Assembly: GCA_045536915.1 (NCBI GenBank)
Contig: JAZSOL010000236.1
Span: 1 to 20,628, forward strand
Direction: 5' to 3'
Origin: RGIG1828 sp045536915
GTDB taxonomy: Bacteria; Bacillota; Clostridia; UMGS1810
Length of the DNA stretch: 20,628 bases
Shown here: positions 13,113 through 20,527 of the stretch, piece after piece
Position numbering within the stretch: the first letter of the stretch is position 1
How the letters are laid out: every line of letters begins with the position of its first letter
The notes under the pieces: generated by a model
Seen by the model: the letters and a program-made list of their open reading frames with translations, nothing else
Told to the model about the DNA's origin: nothing
Databases searched by the model: none
Translations under genes and position numbers: made by a program

Positions 13113-15433
13113 ATCCAAGGCTTTATCAACCTACAACAAAAGATTTCAGCAATAACGGCATCGGAGTGCTTTCCGATGCCGCTTTTTGTAAAGTAACCGA
13201 AGAACGCAACGGAATTCTTGAATTAGTCCTTGATTATCCGATAAATGGAATACATTTTTCCGAAATAAAACAAAGATCGATTATTACCGCAAAACCAAAC
13301 CCGACAGCGGACGCACAGCCCTTCCGCGTTTACCGCGTTACAAAACCGCTTAACGGAATGGTTACTGTTTTTGCACAGCATATCAGCTATGACCTTTCGG
13401 GAATTGCGGTAACTCCTTTTTCCGCAGGAAGCGCGGCGGCGGCTTTGCAGGCACTTAAAACAAATTCCGTTGTCGAAAATCCCTTTGAGTTTTGGACGGA
13501 CAAAAGCACCGTTGCGGAAATGAATGTAAAAACTCCCGCTTCCGTAAGAGCGATGCTCGGCGGCGTTCAAGGCTCGGTGCTCGATACATACGGCGGAGAA
13601 TATGAGTGGGACGGTTTTACTGTTAAGCTCCATAACGAAAGAGGGCAAAACAGAGGCGTTTCCATTCGTTACGGAAAGAACCTTACCGACCTTGAGCAGG
13701 AAGAAAACTGCACCAACGTTTATACGGCGGTTATGCCTTTTTGGGCGGACAGCGAAGGCAATTATACAATGCTCACGGAAAAAATTGTTGAGGTCGAAGG
13801 CAATTTCGATTTTGTTCGCGTGCTCACACTTGACCTTTCGAACGAATTTGATGCTCAACCGACACAAACGGAGCTTCGGGAACGTGCTCAAAATTACATT
13901 GAACAGAATAACATCGGCATTCCGAAGATTTCACTTCGGGTTTCTTTTGTTCCGCTTGAGCAGACGGAAGAATATAAAAACATTGCGCTTCTTGAACGAG
14001 TTAACCTTTGCGACACGATAAATGTTGAGTTTGAAAAACTCGGAATTTCCGCAACCGCAAAAGTTGTTAAAACGGTATATAACGTTCTTCTTAATCGTTA
14101 TGAAAGCGTTGAACTCGGCGACGCAAGAAGCAATATTGCCGACACCCTTGTAAAACAGGAACAGGCGATTAAAGACGCACCCAAAAAAGCAATAAGCCTT
14201 GCGGCACAGGCGGCGGAAAAAGCAACACAGCTTATTACCGGAAACCGCGGCGGATATGTTGTTATCCATTCTTCTACCGGAGCTTCCGAACCGGACGAAA
14301 TTCTTATAATGGATACTCCTTCCATTGAAACAGCAACAAAGGTGTGGCGCTGGAACAACAGCGGACTTGGCTATTCCGAAAGCGGTTATCCGGGGCCTTA
14401 TACTTCCGCTTGGACTATTGACGGTGCTTTTAACGCCGATTTCATCACCGCCGGAACAATTTCCGCAAACCTTATTAAAACAGGACTTTTGCAAAGTTTA
14501 AATAAAATGTCCTCTTTTGATATGGATTCGGGAAAACTGAAAATCAAACTGAACAATGAAGAAGTTGAAATGAGCCTTTCCGCAGACGGAATCTCCTATG
14601 ACGGATTAATTCCGGCAGGAGATTTAACACTTGTTAAATATCTTGGAGGAATAAACGCATACCATAACGCAGATGTAGGAAGTGGATTTTATCCAACTTC
14701 AAAAATGAGCATTTATGATGTTTACGATGCTAATTCCGAAAAGGTATTAGGAAAACTTTGGAACAACGGCGGAACACGTTCACAACTTGATGCAGGCGGC
14801 GTTTATCTCCGAAAAGCTGATGATATGGACACGGAATATGGTTCGCTTTCGTTCCACAATAACGCAGGAAGCCTTTGGCTTTGTCAAAACGAAGGGCATC
14901 CGTGGCTTGATGCTTATGTCGACCAAAACGGCAACAGCATTTTTAGCTTGAGCGAAACAGACGGTTCCGGATTAGGTGTTCACATAGCGGTTGCGTACGA
15001 CGGTGGACAATTTACTGTATTAAGCAAAGGCTCTATAAAAGGCGGTATGATAGCAGACCCACAAGGTTGCGAATTAAGAATTGGCGGCGGAACATCTTCC
15101 TATAATATGGCATGGAACAAAGGAGAAGGTTCACACCTTCAAGCAGACCATCACCACTTTTTAGGCAAAAGCGAAGGTTTGATACAATACCTTGGTTATT
15201 CGGGAAACATTAGCGCACCTAAAGATGAATATTCTGCATTCATTGTAATTGCAAGACCTATTACTGGCGATTACATTACATCAATAATGATACCTTCGGA
15301 ACAATTCAACGATTTGAACTGGCAGGTAGCTTCAAACAAAGGTTTTTGCGGAATTTATTATGACGGAACAATCATTAGAAAAAACGGCGGTTCTTCCGGT
15401 TCGGAACTTTGTGCCGTATATGGAATAAGATAA
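13109..15433 (+). CDS. Tail-associated protein (Tal), prophage endopeptidase-tail type
   Basis: In this protein of about 774 residues, the first about 360 resemble the phage tail hub fold (gp27-like, prophage endopeptidase tail), including VFAQHISYDLSGIAV and ERVNLCDTINVEFEKLGI. A short helical linker leads to GYVVIHSSTGASEPDEILIMDTP and FITAGTISANLI, a segment common in these tails. The C-terminal 280 residues are Gly/Asn/Ser-rich and beta-like, consistent with a receptor-facing extension. ATG 13109 follows AGGTGG and overlaps the Dit stop (ATGA); an upstream in-frame GTG at 13097 is less likely. No peptidase motif is obvious in the C-terminal part, so enzymatic activity is unproven. Confidence 0.85.
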   Translation: MNPRLYQPTTKDFSNNGIGVLSDAAFCKVTEERNGILELVLDYPINGIHFSEIKQRSIITAKPNPTADAQPFRVYRVTKPLNGMVTVFAQHISYDLSGIAVTPFSAGSAAAALQALKTNSVVENPFEFWTDKSTVAEMNVKTPASVRAMLGGVQGSVLDTYGGEYEWDGFTVKLHNERGQNRGVSIRYGKNLTDLEQEENCTNVYTAVMPFWADSEGNYTMLTEKIVEVEGNFDFVRVLTLDLSNEFDAQPTQTELRERAQNYIEQNNIGIPKISLRVSFVPLEQTEEYKNIALLERVNLCDTINVEFEKLGISATAKVVKTVYNVLLNRYESVELGDARSNIADTLVKQEQAIKDAPKKAISLAAQAAEKATQLITGNRGGYVVIHSSTGASEPDEILIMDTPSIETATKVWRWNNSGLGYSESGYPGPYTSAWTIDGAFNADFITAGTISANLIKTGLLQSLNKMSSFDMDSGKLKIKLNNEEVEMSLSADGISYDGLIPAGDLTLVKYLGGINAYHNADVGSGFYPTSKMSIYDVYDANSEKVLGKLWNNGGTRSQLDAGGVYLRKADDMDTEYGSLSFHNNAGSLWLCQNEGHPWLDAYVDQNGNSIFSLSETDGSGLGVHIAVAYDGGQFTVLSKGSIKGGMIADPQGCELRIGGGTSSYNMAWNKGEGSHLQADHHHFLGKSEGLIQYLGYSGNISAPKDEYSAFIVIARPITGDYITSIMIPSEQFNDLNWQVASNKGFCGIYYDGTIIRKNGGSSGSELCAVYGIR

Positions 15434-15445
15434 GGAGGAGTTTTT

Positions 15446-18013
15446 TTGTTTACAATTTTTGACGGAAGAAAAGAATTCTTCCAATGGGATTTAGCCCAAA
15501 AAGTTGTGATTAATGAAGAATGCACCAACGTGCATTTCGTAATCAACGGAAAAATTGAAGCAACGGCGGTTAAACAGGAAAACGGAAAATTTGTTGCCGA
15601 AGTTCCAAACAAACTTTTGCAATATGCCGGAAAACTTGTTGTTTTTGCCTTTGTTGCTTTGGAAAACGGCGGTTTTACCAAAAAGGAAAGCTGTTTTGAA
15701 GTCAAGGCGAGACCAAAACCCCCAGAATATGCCTATACCGAAACGGAAGTGCTCGGATATGAGGCACTCAAAAAAGAAATTTTGGAACTTGAAGAAAGAA
15801 TAAAAAAAGTTGAGGAAACCGGCGGAGGCGGAACAGGCGCTTCCGGCGGTTATTATATTCCCAATGTGTCCGAAGATGGCGTTCTTTCCTGGACTGCAAC
15901 CGAAGAAACAATGCCGCCGGTGCCTTCCGCCGATATTACCGGACCGGAAGGACCCGAAGGCCCACAAGGTCCGCAGGGTATTCAAGGCGAAAGAGGCCCG
16001 CAAGGTCTTCCGGGAGAAAAAGGCGAAACCGGCACACAAGGACCCAAAGGCGACAAAGGCGACACGGGACCGCAAGGCGAACAAGGCCCTAAAGGAGACA
16101 AAGGCGACACCGGTGCTCAAGGTCCGCAGGGTTTAAAAGGTGATACCGGCGCAACCGGTCCGGAAGGTCCTCAAGGTCCACAAGGTCCGCAGGGAATTCA
16201 AGGGATACAAGGGGAACAAGGCCCGAAGGGCGACACCGGGGCAACCGGACCCGAAGGACCGCAGGGCGAACAAGGCCCTAAAGGCGACAAAGGCGACACC
16301 GGAGTTCAAGGTTTACAAGGCGAACAGGGTCCAAAAGGCGACACCGGGGCAACTGGACCGGAAGGTCCGCAGGGCCTCCAGGGAATCCAAGGCGAACCGG
16401 GTACTCCGGGCGCTGACGGCGTTTCGGTTGTTTCTGTCGAGCAAACTACCACTTCGAGCGCAGACGGTGGCGAAAACGTTGTTACCGTAACACTTTCCAA
16501 CGGTGTAAAGAGCACGTTTAAAATTAAAAACGGAAGCAAGGGTTCAACCGGAGAAAAAGGCAACGGCATTAAATCCGCCGTGCTCAACGCGGATTATACT
16601 TTGACGCTGACCTTTGACGATGGAACAACTTACACAACACCGAGTATAAGAGGTGCTCAAGGGCCAAAAGGCGATTCCTACGAATTGACCAAAGCGGACA
16701 AAGCGGAAATTGCGGAAACAGCAAAAGGCAAACCTTATAAAATTCTTAATGTTGCTCACCGTGGCGGTATGCCTACGGAAGCACCTGAAAATACCCTTGT
16801 TGGCTATGCAAAAGCGGCTGAAATGGGCTTTGATTATATTGAAGTTGATGTGCGTATGACTTCCGACGGCGAAATAGTAATGCTGCACGATGCAACAATC
16901 AACAGAACAGCAAGAAATGCAAATGGCTCTATTGTTTCGGGAACGGTTAATATCGCTGATATTACCCTTGAACAAGCAAAACAGTATGTTTTTTGTGGTA
17001 GTCTTTATGAAACATATCCGAGTGTCAGGATACCGACATTTGAGGAAACAATAGCATTGTGCCGAAGCGTTGGTATTAAACCGTGGTTTGATATGTATGT
17101 CGAGCCGACAACGGAAATTCTTAATACAATGTATGCTATTTTGGATAAATACGGTATGAGAGATAATGTTGTTTTTAGTTCAAGTACATACAACTGGGTG
17201 AAAGCAGTTACACAATATTATCCTAAAGCAAATGTTTGCTCTCGTACATCAACATACAACGATACAACTTCAATGCTGAACGGTTTTGCAAATCTTTCGA
17301 CAGGACAAAACAAAGTGTATGCTATTGTTGATATTGAGAATATGGCAACATATTCGCCTTTGCTTCGTGAAAATGGATATGAGGTTATTGCTGTAACACC
17401 GTCAAAAGAGGATTTTATTTCCGTTTATCCGTTGGTAACAGCCGTGATGAGCGAAGATTATCTCGCAAGCGATTATGTTATCGAATATATGCTTACACAG
17501 TACGGAACAGATGTTATTGTTCCTGAAGCACCTTTATTTACTTTGGACAGAACACAGGGAACAGGGTGGACGAATGAAAGTATATATATCAACCCGGCAA
17601 GCTATGACAGTACGGTAATTAGTGGAACACCTTGCGCTATTTCTAATCTTACGGAAAATTCTATCACAATGACCGAAAACGGAGCGGGCGGAAAAGGTGT
17701 TGCATTTCCGTTTAACTTGGCAAATCGAGCTGGTAAAACCTATCAGCTTACCTGGAACGCAACCGGCACAACCGATACCCGTTTCCGCTTGATGATGAGT
17801 GACGGAAGCAGTTTGCAGAACGCTGACCTTGATAATAAGAACGGCGCTATTACTTCCGCAACCATTGCAATATCGGCAGACGGCAAAACAGTTACAGTTA
17901 ACGGAGTGGCAAAAACTTTCAGCTCTACTGTTTCTTGGATTGCTTTCTTCTTCGGTGCGGCAACTGGAAAGACTGTAAGTTATACAGGCGTATCGCTTGT
18001 TGAAGTTGAATGA
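15446..18013 (+). CDS. Baseplate/fibre protein: BppU-like N-terminus, collagen-like stalk, GDPD domain
   Basis: This 855-residue protein starts at TTG 15446 after a strong AAGGAGGAG. Residues 1-100 resemble the BppU N-terminus that docks on the baseplate. Residues about 100-135 are coiled coil and Gly linker. Residues 166-325 are about 53 Gly-X-Y triplets, a trimeric stalk. Residues about 326-415 are small beta modules. Residues about 434-690 are a glycerophosphodiester phosphodiesterase: H438-R439 in AHRGG, E448-N449 in PENT, E466 and D468 in IEVDVR, and H481 in MLHD are all present. The last 165 residues are beta-rich (VAFPFNLAN, YQLTWNATG) and may bind sugar. The enzyme probably cleaves glycerophosphate polymers such as teichoic acids on the host wall; the substrate is inferred. 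Confidence 0.9.
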   Translation: MFTIFDGRKEFFQWDLAQKVVINEECTNVHFVINGKIEATAVKQENGKFVAEVPNKLLQYAGKLVVFAFVALENGGFTKKESCFEVKARPKPPEYAYTETEVLGYEALKKEILELEERIKKVEETGGGGTGASGGYYIPNVSEDGVLSWTATEETMPPVPSADITGPEGPEGPQGPQGIQGERGPQGLPGEKGETGTQGPKGDKGDTGPQGEQGPKGDKGDTGAQGPQGLKGDTGATGPEGPQGPQGPQGIQGIQGEQGPKGDTGATGPEGPQGEQGPKGDKGDTGVQGLQGEQGPKGDTGATGPEGPQGLQGIQGEPGTPGADGVSVVSVEQTTTSSADGGENVVTVTLSNGVKSTFKIKNGSKGSTGEKGNGIKSAVLNADYTLTLTFDDGTTYTTPSIRGAQGPKGDSYELTKADKAEIAETAKGKPYKILNVAHRGGMPTEAPENTLVGYAKAAEMGFDYIEVDVRMTSDGEIVMLHDATINRTARNANGSIVSGTVNIADITLEQAKQYVFCGSLYETYPSVRIPTFEETIALCRSVGIKPWFDMYVEPTTEILNTMYAILDKYGMRDNVVFSSSTYNWVKAVTQYYPKANVCSRTSTYNDTTSMLNGFANLSTGQNKVYAIVDIENMATYSPLLRENGYEVIAVTPSKEDFISVYPLVTAVMSEDYLASDYVIEYMLTQYGTDVIVPEAPLFTLDRTQGTGWTNESIYINPASYDSTVISGTPCAISNLTENSITMTENGAGGKGVAFPFNLANRAGKTYQLTWNATGTTDTRFRLMMSDGSSLQNADLDNKNGAITSATIAISADGKTVTVNGVAKTFSSTVSWIAFFFGAATGKTVSYTGVSLVEVE
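15941..16420 (+). repeat. Collagen-like Gly-X-Y repeat tract
   Basis: Within the fibre gene, 480 bases encode about 160 residues of uninterrupted Gly-X-Y. DNA-level repeats are strong: the stretch at 16082-16113 recurs at 16271-16302 with one difference, 189 bases (21 triplets) apart, and CGACACCGGGGCAAC recurs within the tract. Unequal recombination could change stalk length without breaking the frame. Confidence 0.9.
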
Positions 18014-18021
18014 GGTGCATT

Positions 18022-18132
18022 ATGGAAACTTGTATTTGTTGCGGAGAACCTATTCCCGAAGGGCGGCAAGTCTGCTTTTCTTGCGAACATAAAATCAACG
18101 AAGCGGAGGAGGACAAAATGGTAAGTGATTAA
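18022..18132 (+). CDS. Tiny zinc-ribbon-like protein, 36 residues
   Basis: ATG 18022 follows GAGGTG (18012-18017) a few bases after the fibre stop and ends at TAA 18130-18132. The sequence has two Cys-x2-Cys knuckles (C4 with C7, C18 with C21) in CICCGEPIPEGRQVCFSCE, so a small zinc ribbon is likely. The tail is charged (HKINEAEEDK). Small proteins of this kind occur between the tail and lysis genes of Firmicute phages, but no function is known to me. The arrangement and the ribosome binding site make it a real gene despite its size. Confidence 0.6.
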   Translation: METCICCGEPIPEGRQVCFSCEHKINEAEEDKMVSD

Positions 18133-18247
18133 TTTAATATTTACTTTTGCGCTTGTTTTCGCATTTGGCTTTTCCATAGGCTACACCACCGGGCTTTTAG
18201 TCCCGAAGAAAATTCCAAAAGATGAGGGAGGGGAAACCGATGGATAA
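18125..18247 (+). CDS. Tiny membrane protein, 40 residues
   Basis: GTG 18125 opens a 40-codon frame overlapping the end of the zinc-ribbon gene by 8 bases. One hydrophobic segment (LIFTFALVFAFGFSIGYTTGLLV) is followed by a basic and then acidic tail. GGAGGAGG at about 18105-18112 lies 12 bases upstream, a little far; the ATG at 18118 is in the other frame and would give only four residues. The stop overlaps the start of the next gene. A lysis helper (spanin-like or antiholin-like) is conceivable from context, but nothing proves it. Confidence 0.5.
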   Translation: MINLIFTFALVFAFGFSIGYTTGLLVPKKIPKDEGGETDG

Positions 18248-18536
18248 TGAAGAAATCGCAAGAGAGCATCAAATGATTCTCGACCTTGCAAAATCGAACA
18301 AAAAGCGCATTGATGCCATTGAGGAAGAACAGAAAGAACTGCGAAATCTTACGGCGGCGGTTTCTGGAATGGTTGCAGAACAAAAAAATATGTGCGACGA
18401 TCTTTCGGAAATGAAGACAGATTTGAAAGAAATTAAAGAAAAACCCGGCAGGCGTTGGGACAGCATGGCGGAAAAGGTTTTGAACCTTATAACCGCCGCC
18501 ATTGTTGCTTTTATGCTTGCCAAAATCGGACTTTAA
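18240..18536 (+). CDS. XhlA-like holin-associated protein
   Basis: This 98-residue protein has an N-terminal charged coiled coil (KSNKKRIDAIEEEQKELRNL and EMKTDLKEIKEKPGRRWD) and a single C-terminal hydrophobic segment (LNLITAAIVAFMLAKIGL). This is the layout of the haemolysin XhlA family, which in Bacillus prophage PBSX acts with the holin XhlB to release the endolysin. ATG 18240 has a GGGAGGGG site; an in-frame ATG at 18222 is weaker. It lies directly before the holin, which supports a lysis role. The family match is by layout rather than strict motif. Confidence 0.75.
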   Translation: MDNEEIAREHQMILDLAKSNKKRIDAIEEEQKELRNLTAAVSGMVAEQKNMCDDLSEMKTDLKEIKEKPGRRWDSMAEKVLNLITAAIVAFMLAKIGL

Positions 18537-18551
18537 GAGAGGAGAAAATTT

Positions 18552-18842
18552 ATGAACATTTTCAAAAACATCAACTGGATTGCAAGATTTAAAAACCCTG
18601 TATTCTGGACAACCATTATCCCGGCAATTACCGGAATGGTCTATGCCGTGCTCGGTGCGCTTGGCATTGTTCCTGCTCTTGCAGAAGACACTGTGCTCAA
18701 CATGGCGTTTATGCTCATTACCATGCTCACTACCCTCGGCGTACTCGTTGACCCAACCACCGCCGGAATCGGCGACAGCAGAATGGCTATGACCTATAAA
18801 GCACCGAGAAAAGACGATTTTGGCGAGGAAGAAGGTCTTTAA
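18552..18842 (+). CDS. Phage holin, phiLC3-like
   Basis: This 96-residue membrane protein matches the phiLC3 holin pattern: INWIARFKNPVFWTTIIPAI at the start, two hydrophobic segments (about 18-40 and 48-64), the conserved VDPTTAGIGDSRMAMTYKAPR motif after the second, and an acidic charged tail. It would form membrane lesions that release or activate the endolysin at a set time. ATG 18552 follows GAGAGGAG. Its stop is 2 bases from the endolysin start, making a tight lysis cassette with the XhlA-like protein. Confidence 0.93.
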   Translation: MNIFKNINWIARFKNPVFWTTIIPAITGMVYAVLGALGIVPALAEDTVLNMAFMLITMLTTLGVLVDPTTAGIGDSRMAMTYKAPRKDDFGEEEGL

Positions 18843-18844
18843 TT

Positions 18845-19654
18845 ATGGCAAAAGTTCTTATTGGACTTGACGCAGGCCACGGCGGAAGCTCTTCCGGGAC
18901 ATACTCGGTAAACAGCACAAGGGACGGACTTTTTGAGAAACACTATGCCCTTGACCTTGTTAAACGAATCAACGAAAGACTTATTGAGCACGGCTTTAAA
19001 ACCGTGCTCACAAGGACGGCGGACGTTAACCCCGGCAACGTTTCAAAAAGAGCGGAAATGCTCGTTAAAGCGGGTTGCGATTTTGCGCTTTCCGTACATT
19101 TTAACGGCTTTGGAAACGAAAGTGCAAACGGCTGCGAAGTTTTTGTTCCTTATGAAGAAAGAGCGGCAGGAATCGAGGCGGGATTTTACAAATATCTCGG
19201 AAAGTTTTTCAAACTTCGCGCACCTTTTGCCCGTAGCAACAGCTATTACAACCGAAACGATACTTTTGACAAAAAGCTGAACGTTTCCACCCGAAAGTTT
19301 GAAGCATACGATGATCAGAAAGATTATTTTGGCTTTGTAAGAACCTGTTGGGAAAACGGCGTTTCCGCGGATCTTCTGGAAGTTTGCTTCCTTACCAATC
19401 CCGGAGATTTTAAAACCTACACCGAAAAGACCGATGAAATTGCGGACGCTATTGCGAGAAGCATTGTCGAAGGTTACGGCGAGGTTTATAACGGCATTGA
19501 GAAACCGGAAGAAATTCCGGTGGAAACCGTTCCGGAAGAAAAGGCGCTTTACAGAGTGCAGGTCGGAGCATTTTTCGTAAAAGAAAACGCGGAAGCCATG
19601 CTCGACAGTCTTAAAGCGGCAGGATTTGACGGATTTATTGTCGGAGGGAAATAA
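18845..19654 (+). CDS. Endolysin: N-acetylmuramoyl-L-alanine amidase with SPOR-like C-terminus
   Basis: This 269-residue protein has an Amidase_3 domain at 1-215. Zinc-binding H12 (LDAGHGG), E31 and H85 (SVHFNG) and the catalytic E179 (LLEVCFLTN) are all visible. It would cut the bond between muramic acid and L-alanine in host peptidoglycan. After a Pro/Glu-rich linker (about 219-233) comes a short SPOR-like segment (YRVQVGAFFVKENAEAML to GFIVGGK) that may bind denuded glycan. At about 36 residues it is roughly half a full SPOR repeat, but many clostridial phage endolysins end in this way. There is no signal peptide, so export needs the holin. The stop overlaps the next ATG (TAATG). Confidence 0.92.
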   Translation: MAKVLIGLDAGHGGSSSGTYSVNSTRDGLFEKHYALDLVKRINERLIEHGFKTVLTRTADVNPGNVSKRAEMLVKAGCDFALSVHFNGFGNESANGCEVFVPYEERAAGIEAGFYKYLGKFFKLRAPFARSNSYYNRNDTFDKKLNVSTRKFEAYDDQKDYFGFVRTCWENGVSADLLEVCFLTNPGDFKTYTEKTDEIADAIARSIVEGYGEVYNGIEKPEEIPVETVPEEKALYRVQVGAFFVKENAEAMLDSLKAAGFDGFIVGGK

Positions 19655-19797
19655 TGAATGAAGAAAAAGAGCTTGCAACCGTTCCTTATATAGTTTTTGC
19701 GGTGTCTGAAGCAAAATACCAAAAGTGAATAAAACTGCTTCTTTGGGCGCTCGCAGAAACAAACCTTTTCTGGATAATTTTATTTCTTATCGGGTGA
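19654..19797 (+). pseudogene. Small ORF interrupted by in-frame TGA (membrane protein)
   Basis: ATG 19654 overlaps the endolysin stop. The first 24 codons give a sequence ending VFAVSEAKYQK, then TGA at 19726-19728. The same frame continues for 22 more codons with a hydrophobic helix (ALAETNLFWIILFLIG) to TGA 19795-19797. Read through, this is a charged N-terminus followed by a membrane anchor, a type of tiny protein common after endolysins. TGA is a normal stop in this phage, so this is a nonsense-broken gene, a readthrough case, or a sequence error. Confidence 0.55.
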
Positions 19798-19803
19798 CCT
19801 TTT

Positions 19804-20019
19804 TTGAAATTCAATCCTTACGATTATAATTATTCATATTCCGAATGGGAACACATTATTGACGAATGGATTTTTAACGAGCGAGACAGAAAGATTACAA
19901 AAAGGCGGTTTCTTGACGACATACATCTTGAACCGCTTTCGGAAGAATTTGAACTTTCCGTCCAGCAGACAAAAACCATTTTACAGCGTTCTATTAAAAT
20001 TTTAATAAAACACATATAA
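19804..20019 (+). CDS. Small helix-turn-helix-like protein at the end of the late operon
   Basis: TTG 19804 follows GGGTGA (19792-19797) and the frame runs to TAA 20017-20019, 71 residues. The N-terminus is Tyr/Asn-rich (NPYDYNYSYSEWEHIIDEWIF). A basic helix (ERDRKITKRRFLDD) then leads to LEPLSEEFELSVQQTKTILQRSIKIL, which has the spacing of a helix-turn-helix like sigma-70 region 4. It could bind DNA and regulate late genes or act as a small sigma-like activator; the function is inferred. It is the last + strand gene before a strong terminator. Confidence 0.7.
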   Translation: MKFNPYDYNYSYSEWEHIIDEWIFNERDRKITKRRFLDDIHLEPLSEEFELSVQQTKTILQRSIKILIKHI

Positions 20020-20023
20020 AGAA

Positions 20024-20057
20024 AGCCGAGGGCAGTTTTGCTCTCGGCTCTTTTTTT
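20024..20057 (+). terminator. Strong intrinsic terminator closing the late operon
   Basis: AGCCGAGGGCA (20024-20034) pairs with TGCTCTCGGCT (20039-20049) over 11 bp with one G-T pair and loop GTTT. A run of T follows at 20051-20057. On the minus strand the sequence beyond the stem is also T-rich (TTTCTTTATATG), so it may work in both directions and also end the minus-strand gene. Confidence 0.92.
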
Positions 20058-20109
20058 ATGTCTTGATTATCTTAAAAATAATGTAAAACAAGGAAATATT
20101 ACGCGGTTT

Positions 20110-20382
20110 TTAATGTAACGAAGTGGCAAAAGTTTCTATAAGCTCATCGTTTTGGTATAAACAGATTACGTCGGCCTTTATATAAATTCCGTCGGAAAAA
20201 GTTTTGCAGTCGGATTTTTCGCTTTCAAAAAATGCTTTTGCCTGTTGGTAATAATCAGATTCAAAAATAGAATCTTCGCAGCAGGGGTTTTCGGAAAGAT
20301 ACTGTTCGGTAATATCTTCCGTATCCCACAATATCTGTAAATTTGCTTTTGTTTCAAATCTTTCCAAAGTTACTTTGAACAT
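20110..20382 (-). CDS. Hypothetical acidic protein, 90 residues, minus strand (moron-like)
   Basis: This gene is opposite to all its neighbours and has its own promoter and ribosome binding site (AAGGTGAT just before the ATG). The product is acidic with many Cys, Phe and Tyr (NPCCEDSIFESDYYQQAKAFF, then GIYIKADVICLYQNDELIE). It ends in a beta-like strand pair and could be a small alpha/beta fold. I do not recognise the family. An independent promoter in an oppositely oriented gene after the lysis module is typical of morons, which often alter the lysogen or block other phages; that role is not shown here. Confidence 0.7.
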   Translation of the reverse strand: MFKVTLERFETKANLQILWDTEDITEQYLSENPCCEDSIFESDYYQQAKAFFESEKSDCKTFSDGIYIKADVICLYQNDELIETFATSLH

Positions 20383-20400
20383 AATATCACCTTCAAAATT

Positions 20401-20428
20401 ATTATATAGCGTATTTTGGCAAAGTCAA
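20401..20428 (-). promoter_or_regulatory. Near-consensus sigma-A promoter for the minus-strand gene
   Basis: On the minus strand, TTGACT (20428-20423) and TATAAT (20406-20401) are separated by 16 bases. The expected start near 20394 lies only about 12 bases before the ATG at 20382, so the ribosome binding site is almost at the 5' end of the message. No other site in the window comes this close to consensus. Confidence 0.8.
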
Positions 20429-20459
20429 CCAAAAATCAGCCGTAATACAACCCAAAGAC

Positions 20460-20494
20460 AGCCGTTCACTTGCTCGTGAGCGGCTCTATTTTTT
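20460..20494 (+). terminator. Intrinsic terminator upstream of the right-edge gene
   Basis: AGCCGTTCAC (20460-20469) pairs with GTGAGCGGCT (20476-20485) over 10 bp with one T-G pair and loop TTGCTC. CTA and a T7 run follow. It sits between the minus-strand promoter and the next + strand gene and would block readthrough into that gene. Confidence 0.85.
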
Positions 20495-20527
20495 TATACA
20501 ATTTTCTTGTAAACAGGGGGTGATAAA

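Noticed and set aside
13223..13891. A 222-residue minus-strand frame in the Tal gene
   Set aside because: It is antisense to a clear Tal hub domain, without a ribosome binding site or a recognisable motif.
14500..15433. A diversity-generating retroelement target in the Tal C-terminus
   Set aside because: No reverse transcriptase or template repeat is present in the window, and the sequence lacks the expected adenine-targeted variable repeat.
15941..16420. A CRISPR-like repeat array
   Set aside because: The repeats follow a 9-base codon period for Gly-X-Y, vary by synonymous changes, and lie inside one open frame. There are no spacers.
19726..19728. Use of TGA as a sense codon by the whole phage (code 4 or recoding)
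   Set aside because: HNH, large terminase, gp10-like, tape measure and gpT frames all end properly in TGA with correctly placed downstream starts, so the standard bacterial code applies.
20461..20502. A promoter for the right-edge gene (TTGCTC and TATACA/TACAAT)
   Set aside because: The spacing is 19-21 bases, and the -35 candidate lies in the loop of a terminator hairpin, so support is too weak.
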